This document shows positions 23,405-34,821 of a DNA stretch of 64,000 nucleotides, piece after piece; position 1 is the stretch's first letter, and each line of letters begins with the position of its first letter. Position numbers and translations under genes: made by a program. The stretch comes from Omphiscola glabra (Eukaryota > Mollusca > Gastropoda > Lymnaeidae). The notes under the pieces are model-generated. The model was not told the DNA's origin. It did no database searches and was given only the letters and a program-made list of their open reading frames with translations. The stretch lies in NCBI GenBank assembly GCA_964017045.1, contig OZ024806.1, positions 20,691,922 through 20,755,921 on the forward strand, written 5' to 3'.

Positions 23405-23745
23405 TTGCAGTTCACGCCAACTACCGAGTCCCAAGTAATCACAATATTTTGGTTGTATTCCATATCTACTTCCGAGTCCCTAGTTACCGCAATATGGTGG
23501 TTGTATTTCATATCTACTTCCGAGTCCCTAATTACCGTAATATGGTGGTTGTATTTCATATCTACTTCCGAGTCCATAGTTACAGCAATATGGTGGTTGT
23601 ATTCCATATCTACTTTCGAGTCTCTAGTTACCTCAATATGGTGGTTGTATTCCATATCAACTTCCGAGTCCCTAGTTACCGCAATATGGTGGTTTTATTC
23701 CATACCTACTTCTGAGTCCCTAGTTATCGCAATATGGTGGTTGTA
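23405..23745. repeat. 48-bp tandem repeat, 7 copies
   Basis: Units of aatatggtggttgtattcca, tatctacttccgagtcccta and gttaccgc. Three overlapping open frames are artefacts of the 48-bp period. Confidence 0.93.
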
Positions 23746-23794
23746 TTGTTCGATTAAACTTGTTTCTCAGATTCAACAATATAATGGGATTATT

Positions 23795-23990
23795 TGATCC
23801 TTATGAATTCTCATCCAAAGTCTATGATCTTTATGATTACTTCTCATTCTAGAGTATGTGGTCATTATGATTTCTCATCCTGGAGTCCATGATCTTTTTG
23901 ATTTCTCATCCTGGAATAAGATCTTTATCAATTCTCACCTGGAACTCTATGATATTTATGATCTCTCATCATGGACACTATAATCTTTAT
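23795..23990. repeat. ~33-bp degenerate tandem repeat, about 6 copies
   Basis: Units of gatctttatgatttctcatc followed by ctggagtcta-like sequence. Confidence 0.8.
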
Positions 23991-24057
23991 GACGACATTT
24001 TATTCGGAAATTAAGTCAGCAAATCCTTGGATTTCATAAATTAAGAGATGATGTGGA

Positions 24058-24425
24058 TGCGGTTGTAGATTAGGTTGTTGTTATAGCTGTGGTTGTGGCG
24101 GTAGTTGGGGTTGTGTTTGTGGCTGTGGTTGTAGATTAGGTTGTTGTTATAGCTGTGGTTGTGGCGGTAGTTGGGGTTGTGTTTGTGGCTGTGGTTGTAG
24201 ATTAGGTTGTTGTTATAGCTGTGGTTGTGGCGGTAGTTGGGGTTGTGTTTGTGGCTGTGGTTGTAGATTAGGTTGTTGTTATAGCTGTGGTTCGGGTTAT
24301 AACTGTAGTTGTGGCGGTAGTTGGGGTTGTGTTTGTGGCTGTGGTTGTAGATTTAGTTGTGGTTGTGTCTGTGTCTGTGGCTGAGGTTGTGGCCGTGGCT
24401 GGCCTGTGTTTGCGGCTGTGGTTAG
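24058..24425. repeat. 66-bp G/T-rich tandem repeat, about 5 copies
   Basis: Units begin at 24061, 24127, 24193 and 24259 and contain ggttgtagattaggttgttg and tggcggtagttggggttgtg. The plus strand is strongly G/T skewed. Confidence 0.92.
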
Positions 24426-24829
24426 AGGTTTAAAAATGTACTTATGATTTTTTATGTAGCTCATCTGATCCCTTTACCGCATCACGTGACAGTACTCACT
24501 GTTAAACCAACCAGCTGTTCAACTTAAAAATGTAAAATTAATTCATTTTAAAACAATGTTACAACTATCTTCCTTTTTCCCCCTTTAAAAAATGTTGGTT
24601 TAATCTACACGGGAATTTCCTGTTCATTACATCGGGTTTTCCAATAACGTAAGCATTTTTTCAATTAATTTATATTAACGCGATACAATTAACTTTAAAT
24701 CTAATGGTGAAATAATCATTGGAATCTTATCCTTTAGCGCAGACTGTATAACAAAAAAAATGCAAAAACTAAAAGTATTAAACCATAAACAAAAATCACT
24801 GTTTTCATTTTCAGGATTCTTTTATTTCA

Positions 24830-24980
24830 ATATTATATGTCTATACGTATTGGCTCCATGGTTTGTCTATACGTTTTAACATTATGGTTTGTACGTTTTA
24901 ACACTGTGGTTTGTCTATATGCTTTAACTCCATGATTTTTCTATATCTTTTAACTATATAGTTTGTGGAAATGTTTTGAT
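24830..24980. repeat. ~25-bp degenerate tandem repeat, about 5 copies
   Basis: Units of tatggtttgtctatacgttt plus taacat. Confidence 0.8.
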
Positions 24981-25109
24981 ATTAAAAATATGAACGTTAA
25001 ATATAATTTTGCGATAAGGTATAATATATATTTTAAATCCGTTTAACAACAACCTGTCACACAACGCGAGTCTTAACAAAAACATTTTGTCTTCTCTTTT
25101 TCATTCTAG

Positions 25110-25404
25110 CCTAGAATCATTTTGATGACTGAGCTGAGCTGACCCTATAGTTCCACAGAAAAAGGAAGCAAAAATTTGGAATCAGAAACACAAAGAAAAA
25201 TACAACTACAATGAACTTTTCTCTAGTTCTATAATCGCCTGCAATCGTATTGAAAGAATCCTTGTGTAAGACTACAGCACAGGATTCTATCATCACATGT
25301 CGACCCCATGTCTATACCTCAGTCGTTTGATACACACAAGAAGATAACGTTGCAGCAAATTTTTTTTTTAAACTTCCTCTAGCTGCCGACTCAACAAAGA
25401 CGCC
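25110..25404 (+). other. 5' UTR part of the first MTCL-like coding exon
   Basis: A pyrimidine tract with acceptor (ctctttttcattctag, ending 25109) precedes the start codon by 295 bases. The sequence between has in-frame stops, including taa at 25369-25371, so translation should start at 25405. The acceptor implies an untranslated upstream exon. Confidence 0.6.
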
Positions 25405-28176
25405 ATGTCTGACACCGAGGAACCGTGCGCATGTCACGTGTGCGCCACGTTTGAGCCACAGGCGTGGAGAAAGTCGCTTTGCCGAAACTGCTTTCATTCT
25501 CTAGACGAGCATTCCGAAGACCTGCTCGCGGCGGAGGCGGAAGCGTTCGCCAAAGAAAAGGCTGGTTTGGCGGAAGTAAAGGCGAAAGAGAGCGCTCCCG
25601 GGTCAGGGGTTACGGACAGCTCGAGACATAAAGACGCCAACACAAAGAAGGGTTCGAGTGTAAAGGAAGCAGAGGTGGAGAAGGATCAGAAAGAAAAGAC
25701 GAAGCTGACCACTGGGAAGGAAGAGGATAAGCCGAGGTGGTCAAAGGATACAGGTAGTGGGAAGGCTGGGGTCAAAGGTGGGTCTACGGTAGCGATGATG
25801 AGTGGTAAAAGTAAGGCGATTGGTGCTACTTCCGCTGTCGTCACCACTTCTACTGCGTCAGCCACATCGTCCGTCACAAAGTCCCCGCCAAAATCGACTT
25901 CGGCATCTTCCGCGGCGGTTACGCCATCCACGTCTACAGCATCCACCGTTACTCCAGCAACATCATCAGCCGCTCCATCCACCACCAGCACATCGGCATC
26001 ATCGTCGTCAGCCAACGCTCAAAAGACTGTGTCCTTGACGAAAAATTTCGCATCGAAATTCGAGTCTAAATCCTCAGGCACTTCGAAAGACAAAGCTCCG
26101 TCCAAACCCTCCGATATCCGCATTATAGGCGCATCGTCGGTCTCAGCGATAACAGGCAAGCTTTCGGGAGAACTCAAACAAGAGACTAAAGCCAGCACAC
26201 CCCCAAGAGACTCCGTTAAATCATCCTCCCTAAAATCAGATCCGCCCGCGGTGTCTAAGAAAGAAGATCTCCCCGCATCAGAAGCCGCGTCAACCGGTTC
26301 AAAGGCGGCACCTCTCAGCAGTAAAGCGAACGGATCTAAATTAAAAGAGGACAACAAAGTTTCGGAGGACAAAGATAAGGCCGACAAAAAATCTTCTCTA
26401 TTATCAAATAAACTAGATGACAAAGACAACAAAGCGCTGCCGTTTTCCCGAACAAAGGCGGCACCATTCGGGAAGGACATGCTAAAAAGTAAAAAAGATA
26501 CTGATTTATCCGATTCGAAACCCAAAGACTTTTCTTTGAACAAAAATAAATCACCTTCCCCTAAAAGTCCAGCCGCCATAACCAGCGACAAAGACAAGAC
26601 AAATCCGTTGTCAAAAGTCGCGGCGGGAAAACTCGTCGACGACAAATCCAAGAATAACGGGGAGGACGCGGGTCCTAAGAACAATGGCAAGTCACGTGGT
26701 GTCGAGCCAGTTAGTTCAGCGGCACAGCGACAGGAAACCAAAGTGTCTTCCCCTGCCTCCCGTCTGACGAAAGAAGCGGAACAAACCGAATCAGCCAGCA
26801 TAAACAAAAATGGGCAGGCGGCCAAATCCGCAGGTAGAGCCGCCGACGTTAAGGCAGGCGAGAGGGCATCTGGAAATGAGCTCACCAAAACCGCCAATGA
26901 CGCTAGAGACAAAACTGTAAACAGCAAAAAAGACGCCAGCGGCAGGTTCAGTTCAACGAGGACCGAGAGCGAGAAAAGTTCAGCTTTCGGGGAACGCGGC
27001 AAAGACAGAGGAGTCGACGAAGGTGGAAGTGGTCCCCGAAAAGTCGACACATCGCCTTCGCCTGGGAAACAAACACCGTCCCCGTCTACGTCACCGTCAA
27101 AATCATCGCCTTCCAAATCATCTCCTCCACGATCTTCAGATCCTAAATCATCACCAGCTTCTAAAGCTGCATCAGATTCCAAAGGTAAAGACTTAAAAGC
27201 AGATCTAGGCAAATATGGCAAGGCCTCAACCGGTCCTTTAGGGAAATTCAAAGAGCTCGAAAAGGATTCGGTCAAATCGACAAGTCAAGATGGAAGTGGC
27301 ACTTATTCTTCCGACAACCGGGCTGGAAGTACGCAGACTGAGACTGAAAACGGGGAGACAAAGAAGCTGACGGAGGAGCTAAAAGAAAAGGCGGAGGCTC
27401 TGTCCACTCTCACGAAGCAGCTCTCCATCATGGAGGACAAGATGAGGGCCCTCGAGAAGGACAAAGAAGCAGCAAGAAAGGAAACAGCGCTCATAGTGAA
27501 GGAAGACCTGGAGAAGCTTTTGAAAGAATTGAGGGACCAGCTTTCCAAGATGGAAGTTCAGTGCTGCCGGCTGGAGAAGGACAACCAGCTGCTCCTGGAC
27601 AAACTCCACGCCCAGGAAGTAACCGTCAAGCGCGACCAGAGCGTGCGCGGCAAGACCAGCGACAACGTGGTGTTGGAGGAAGACCTGGAGGCTGCTGAAA
27701 AAGAGCTCGAAGATGTCAAGGACGAGAACAAAGAACTCCAGCGTCAGATCATGGAGATGAAGAATGAAATGGACGAGATGTACGACCACTTCCGAGAAAA
27801 TGAACACGATGAATTCCGAGAGATCCAAAAAGAGTTGGACATGACAGCTAAAAACTGCAGAATCTTACAGTTCAAGCTCCGCAAGGCGGAACGTCGCAAC
27901 GACCAGATCGAAGAGGACCGGCTGCACTACGAGGAGAAGCTGAGGAAGCTGCAGGACCAGTTCGACTCACAGGACGCCAAAAGCCACATCCGCGTACTGG
28001 AGGAGGAGCTGCGTATCGCCAAAGAGGTGTCCGTGCGGCTTCACGACGAGCTGGATATTGTAGAGGACAAGCGGAACAAGGTACTGGAGGAGAACAGGCA
28101 TCTGACCGAGCTGCTGGAGCACACAGACAAGAGGCAGTTCAGGATGGAGATGGAGATTGATAAACTCAGGGACATT
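25405..28176 (+). CDS. MTCL: MTCL-like exon 1 (coding), 924 codons
   Basis: The start ATG (MSDTEEPCACHVCATF) has an in-frame stop 36 bases upstream. The exon ends ...DKLRDI at the donor gtaagt (28177), phase 0. Reading through would add only VSK before tga, giving a possible 927-residue short form if the intron is retained. The exon holds the cysteine motif, the S/K/D-rich region and the main coiled coil with KNCRILQFKLRKAERR. G+C content is clearly above the flanking DNA, as expected for coding sequence. Long open frames on the opposite strand (26019-27275) are shadows of its repetitive codons. Confidence 0.9.
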
Positions 28177-31100
28177 GTAAGTAAATGATTGTTGTTCGGT
28201 CCACTTTATTATACCATGGCGGTGTATTTTTCGGCTGGGGCTATTGTCCAAATAAGTAATTCTGTCTTCGCTTCATTTACCCCAAGACAAACTTTGCCCG
28301 TGGCATTTTCAAGATCCCTGAATGCTTTTATTAAATCATTTTTGTTTCTGTCAAGTAGCGCTGTATTCTCCGTGCACGCCAGGTACTGGAGTGGCTGGCT
28401 ATGTAAAGTTCCCGATGATTGTTATTCTGTAATACCCCACTGAATTTAATTTGTTATGGTTCCACTAAGATAAATGCTAGTGAATCTCCTTGTCTGAGTC
28501 CATGATTGACTAGGAATTCTCTCGAGTACTCTCCCTGTAACTTTATTTTACTTTTGGAGTTAGCTATCGTCATATGTATGAGCCGGGTAGGTTTATTAGG
28601 GACTCCAAACCCTGTCTACGCTATCGTATGCTGTTTTGTAATCCACGTATAGTTGGTTTATGTCGATGTTATATTCTTAGCATCTCTCCAGGATAATCTA
28701 ATAGTAAAAAATTGATCCGTAGTTGACCTACTCTGTCGGAATCCGCAATGGAAGTCCCCTAGGATCTGTTCACTATACCTTTCCAGATTTCTTACATTTA
28801 GTTCTGCAACGATTTTGTAAATTACATTAATAAAGAGGAAGATTCCTCTATAGATTTAGCGGCCCAAATTAGAACCTTATTTTGCATTGGGATTATGTTC
28901 GCAGCGTCCCATTCTATTGGAATATCTTCCTCCTTCCAGATTCTGGATATGAGGTCGTGTATTTGCCTATGCAGCTCGTTTCCACCTAGTTTTATCAGTT
29001 CTGCAGAGAGAAGATATTCCTGGGGATTTTTTTTTATTTTTCATGGTGAAGAGCACATATTTTATTTCATTTAGTGTTTGCTGGTTGACCAGTGGGTCCG
29101 GTCCTCCTTGTGGTAGAGCGCAATCCTCATTAGTTCTCCGCCTGGGGCATTTAGCATCCCTTCAAAACGCCGTTCCCATCTCTCTAGCACCCTACCTCCC
29201 TCTGTGATCAGTTCTCCACCCTTACTTTCACACGTGTGGGATCTTGCTTGATAGCCGTTCTTTTCCTGTCTTATCTTCAGGTACACCAGCCTCACATCCC
29301 TTTCTTTTGCCAATGCTTCTATCTCTATTATTCTTTATTTTTCCCAATTACATAAAGGGGAGATAGTTTTATGCCAAGCATTATTTCCCCTGAATAATCC
29401 CTGTTGCTTGCTTGTGATTTGTTACTTTGCGTACCGGCACAGATTTGTTTTTTTTTTGTGTGTTAATTAATTTCGTCAAACTAATGAAAGCTCACCTGAG
29501 ATAAAGCAACATTGCTAAAATCGTATGCCTCAAATCGTATTTGGCACGATGCAATAGAAGATGAAGTTTGCGCTCTAAGGTGTTAATTTGTAACAGCATG
29601 TCCATGAAGTCACTGCCGAACCGATGAAGAAGCTTTACATGATATTTAAAAATAGAAGTGACGCATTTTGTAGAGCAGTGGCTCTCAAACTTCCGAATGT
29701 CACGACCCTTTAATACAGTTCCTCACGTAGTGGTGACCCTCAAACACAAAACTATTTTCGTCGCTACTTCATGACTGTAGAGTATGTGTTTTCCGATGGT
29801 CTTAGGCGACCCATGGGAAGATGTCATTCGACCAACCAAAGGGGTTGCGACCCACAGGTTGAGAACCACTGATGTGGTGGCTTATAAAGAAAAACTTTGG
29901 TTTGGGCTTTTTGAAAAACAAATCATTCATCAATTTGGTAATGTATGAAAAAAAAGTCCACATCCAGTAATAAGCTTGTAGATTTATATTTAGTTTAATC
30001 CTTAATTGTCTACCTATTCATGTCGTTTTCCTCTTACTGAACACACATATATGTCCTCTTAATTAATATATATTTGTTATTTATTGAAGTCACATCTTAA
30101 CACTAACTGGAATGTAAGATAGCGAACGATGGCAGCCGCGACATTTAGCTGGTCCTCTATTGAATAGCGACCAGCTTCTGATTGACTTACATCAAAAGTT
30201 ATGCACGATACAATGAACTCAGGAGTCAGAGCATTTCAGATGATTGAACAGAACGCTTTTTACTCTGTGTCGTCGATGATATTGCACATAGGTGTCACGT
30301 CTATAATATTGCACATAGATGTCACGTCTACAGTGTGGCACATCACCGTCAAGTCTTTATTATGACAGATATCTGAAGCACCGAGGATTAATGCTGTTCC
30401 TCATTTCTCATCTATTCTTGCTTGTGCACTTGTATATTTTCCTGCCATGTTGCCTGCTTTGCCATGTCCCTTCGCACGACAGTCTGACAGGGGAATATCG
30501 TGTTCTTTCAATGTTTCCACTTTTTGTTTTTGCTGGTATCCGTCCGTCACTAGGTGACGATGGTATGGAATTCGCAGGACGAATCCACAAGGCCTGGGAT
30601 TATTATTCTAGGATTATAAGCTGGTTCCCAACAGCAAATAACCTCTCTGCACGCCGCTGGATAACCCAAAGGGAACATCATGTGGATGATACAGCTTGGC
30701 ACCAGTGGCGTCGCAGGAGTTGTCGGTATGTTTCATTGTATCAATGTTATCCGCGTTTAGGGACTCCATCTCCGGGTTTGAATTCAGAGTTGCCTTCTCT
30801 TAGATGAGTTGCCCATCCACTCGGGATGTTTCCACTATCAACTTTGCTATATATATCAACCGTTTTATGGTTTATGTCAAATAAATGTACAAATCTTTCT
30901 ACAATTACATACTGCTTTTCGTATGGCATTACATATTGCAAAAGAAATGTTGTAAGTTCAATTTAGAATAAATCTGGCTTGGAATCGACAATGACAGCAA
31001 AACAGTAAGCAGTTTTACTGTCCTCCATCCTGTGTTGCGTTGCAAGTGAGGAACTTGCAATTAGCTTGCTTTGGGAATCGGTACTGGGATAATGTTTCTG

Positions 31101-34100
31101 AAGTCATTCTTCATTTTCTTGTGCCTCTCTAACTTACAGCACATGTTCTTTTAGAATTGGATACTACGGCTCACCCAAAAATGTGCATTGTGTTTTTAAT
31201 GAATGCGATGGAAACTGACAAGCAAAGCAAGCACCCTGTCACCAAGGGTACACTATCAATGATTCGTTTCATAGTGTTGTACCACTTGGCACATGCTGTT
31301 CCATTTGATGCCACCAATCGAATGTAAATGTCTTTGCCAGATGACAGGCTTCTTTCTAGTTCTCGCCAAGCAAGACTATTGTGTCTTATATGCTCTGAGA
31401 TGCAAACACAATATATTGACACTTTGTAGATGCTGACCATCCTTCTGTTGATGCAAGCATAGACTTAGATACTGACCATCCTTCTGTTGATGCAAGCATA
31501 GACTTAGATGCTGACCATCCTTCTGTTGGTGCAAGCATAGACTTAGATACTGACCATCCTTCTGTTGATGCAAGCATAGACTTAGATACTGACCATCCTT
31601 CTGGCCATGCAAGCATAGATTTAGACCATCCGTCTGGTGATGCGAGCCTAGACTTGTGCTCAGTTCACACGATCAAATTTGCGATCATACATTTGATGCG
31701 ATTTTTGTTTGAAGCCTTGTCACAACTTTCAAATTACTATTTGATTTAATTCTTATATTTGTCCATTTGTTTTCCTCCGGAAAATCTTTGGGAAATGCTT
31801 TAGGAAAGTCAGTATGAACTTTAATTAAAAAAAGTGCTGTTTATATCAAACAAAGCTGCAAGGCGGTATTGCTATACATACAAAGTATAAAGTATATATT
31901 CAGTATTGTTTTTCTTGTAAACAATTTGGTTTTGTAAAAAAAAAACATTTATTAGAATTTCCCCTTAATGGGCTATTTCTCGTCCGGTTTCACCCTCTCT
32001 CCACCGTCCTGGCTGTCACGTCCACACTTCGAAACTTTTTAAACTACAGTAGTCCTCTGTTCCAAGACCTCAAGACTCTGGTATCCGTCTACCATCTAGT
32101 GACGTCATTGACCCACGATCAGATCACCATCTCGTGTTACTATTGTTAGATGAGGGGGGGGGGGCGGGTGTGGGGTATGAGTTGAATGAAGTTGCAATAC
32201 GCTTCTCTGCGTCATCAAGAGTAAATGAATCATACCATCTTGTCTCTTGACGTATATACTCTTTGTGTTTACCCCTTGGCAGGCTCTTAGAAAGGGAATT
32301 TCCGACTTCAAGTTGTCTCTAAATCTTATGTCAGGTTATCCTATCAACACCATCCCAGCCATTATCAACTTTATTATTATAACCGTCTCTCATTATGGCT
32401 ATCTACTGTATGGCTATCTACTGTATGGCTATCTATTATATGTCTATCTATCTGTATGGTTATCTACTGTATGGCTATCTACTGTATGTCTATATACTGT
32501 ATGGCTATCTACTGTATGGCTATTTACCGTATGGCTATCTACAGTATGGGTAACTACCGTATGTCTATCTACTGTATGGATATCTACCGTATGGCTATCA
32601 ACTGTATGGCTTTCTACCGTATGGCTATCTACTGTATGGCTATGTTCTGTATGGCTATCTACTTTATAGCTATCTACTGTATGACTATCTACTGCATGGC
32701 TATCTACTGTATGGCTATCAGGGTATATTTTTAGAAAGATTTTGTTTCAAGGTTCATCTTCTTAGAATTTCTGAAATGAGTTTTTTTTTCTTTTTACGAG
32801 GCCAACATCTACTTACAAGTTATGAGATGATTTTTTTCACGAGACCTGTACATTACAAAGTAATGGGGTTTAAGAAATGATTGTACTTTAAACTAATTAA
32901 TATCATTATTAAGAGCCTACTTCCCTTCAGAAAGTCTTCTAACTTGAAGGAGAAAACAGATTCCACAAGTACTAGTCTGCTGGAAAACCTTGCAATAAAA
33001 ACACAAATGTCGCATCACCTTTTAACAAAGACGAAAATTTTATTTAAAAAAAAAATAAATTATCATGTATTTAATAAATAAAATACCGCTAGGACTTCAG
33101 GACATTTACAAGGACATGCAGGAGTTTATTTTTAGCTTTCCTATCGTAAACACACGATTAATTCTTTTGTTTTGAATAAAGCGACTTAAAATAACAATGG
33201 ACGATATTCGCCTTATAACAATTACATTTATCTTGAGACCACCAGTTTGTGAAGTGGTGAAACTTGGAGTGGTTTAACTGTACGATTCGTTGTGTCGAAT
33301 CGGACAGTGTGTGTACGGTGTGATTATCATTGTGTTTATTATTGCCTTTATCATTGTGTTTAACATTGTGTTTAAAATTGTGTTTATCATTGTGCTTAAC
33401 ATTGGGCTTATCAGTCGGTTTAACATTGTGTTTATCAAGGTTTACCACATGCCAATGTCTAAGGAAATGTCAGCTAGGACCATGGACCTAATTTGCCTTG
33501 TTTACGTGTCCCTAACTTAACCCCTGACCTTGACCCTGTCACATGTATATTATGTGTCTAGGTGTATGTTATGAGGATGAGCATGTCAAGGATTCTAGTA
33601 TTGACACATTAAAATTAAAGTAAATTAATTTCTACCGGGCCAGTAAATAAATCCAAATATTTGAAAATCTGTTTTTCCCCACAATTTTTGTTTAAATTTT
33701 AAAAGAAAGAAGATTATGTCTGTATTGTAATGTTAAGACAAGCTTCTAGACACAACAGGTTAGTTAAGAGTTCTGAAAGGGCAATGGGTTGATGAAACCA
33801 AAAACATATATAATGAATAACGAAATATAATTAACGCAGAACTCAATCTCCTGTGTTTGTGGGTGAGTTTCTGCTACACAGGTGTTACCGTGCATATCTC
33901 CAGGGGTCAACTCACTTCTGCGGAACAGAACCTCGGCTAATCTTGTGGGCTACCTGGCCATGTGTTGGGGGCTGGTGGTGAGGAAGTGGGAAAACATGTC
34001 TGCTGGAGATACTCTCTAACGTAGTGTTTAAATATCATGCTGGCCAAACATGCCTCCTCGCGATACTCTCTAACATAGTGTTAAAATATCATGCTGGCCA

Positions 34101-34759
34101 AACATGCCTGCTGCGATACTCTCCAAACAAAGTGTTAACACATGATGCGGGACATATATCGATCACCACCATCTTCTACTTAATGATCAATCAAAAAATA
34201 AAAAAATCCATTTTTGCACGTTATTAACATATAAACTCATATTTTATTTGTCTTTAATTATACGCAACTCGTTTATTTGGCCGGAAAATGCGCTACATAT
34301 CCGGTTGGTGAATGATCTCTAGTGGGGACTAAGTCTGCGCAACTGTTTTGTGGAATGTAGTATTAGTCGTAGTCACTGTTCTAGACGTATACCATAAGTT
34401 GTAGTGGACTTGTCATCTTTTTTGGGATTATGGACACAATGTAATGGATCAACAATGTTCCATACAATTTGTATACTTTAATAAACTAATCTACGCTGCC
34501 ATTACATATAATTCTAGAATATTCTTTCCTTGTTTGGGAGAGGAAAGGGAGGCCAACAATTCGGAACATCTTATGGCGGAATGAAAGATCTTAAGCGAAG
34601 AGGTGCATGCGTTGCCATGGCAACACGCATGCTGTGTGTACCTGTGGTTGATTGGGTTACACACGTCTGTGTGGGTATCCTCTTGAGAAGTGTTTGTGTG
34701 TGTGGACGTCTGCTTGAATGTCAGACGGCATGCTCTAGAATGATCATCCCCTCTCCCTC

Positions 34760-34821
<62 letters not shown>

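Noticed and set aside
26019..27275. 418-codon minus-strand frame opposite MTCL-like exon 1
   Set aside because: It is a shadow of the Ser/Lys/Asp-rich coding strand and has no domain of its own, whereas the plus strand has a known family and spliced partners.
32100..32150. SDHHLV motif as a LINE endonuclease domain
   Set aside because: One short motif without the other endonuclease blocks; mentioned only as a weak possibility.
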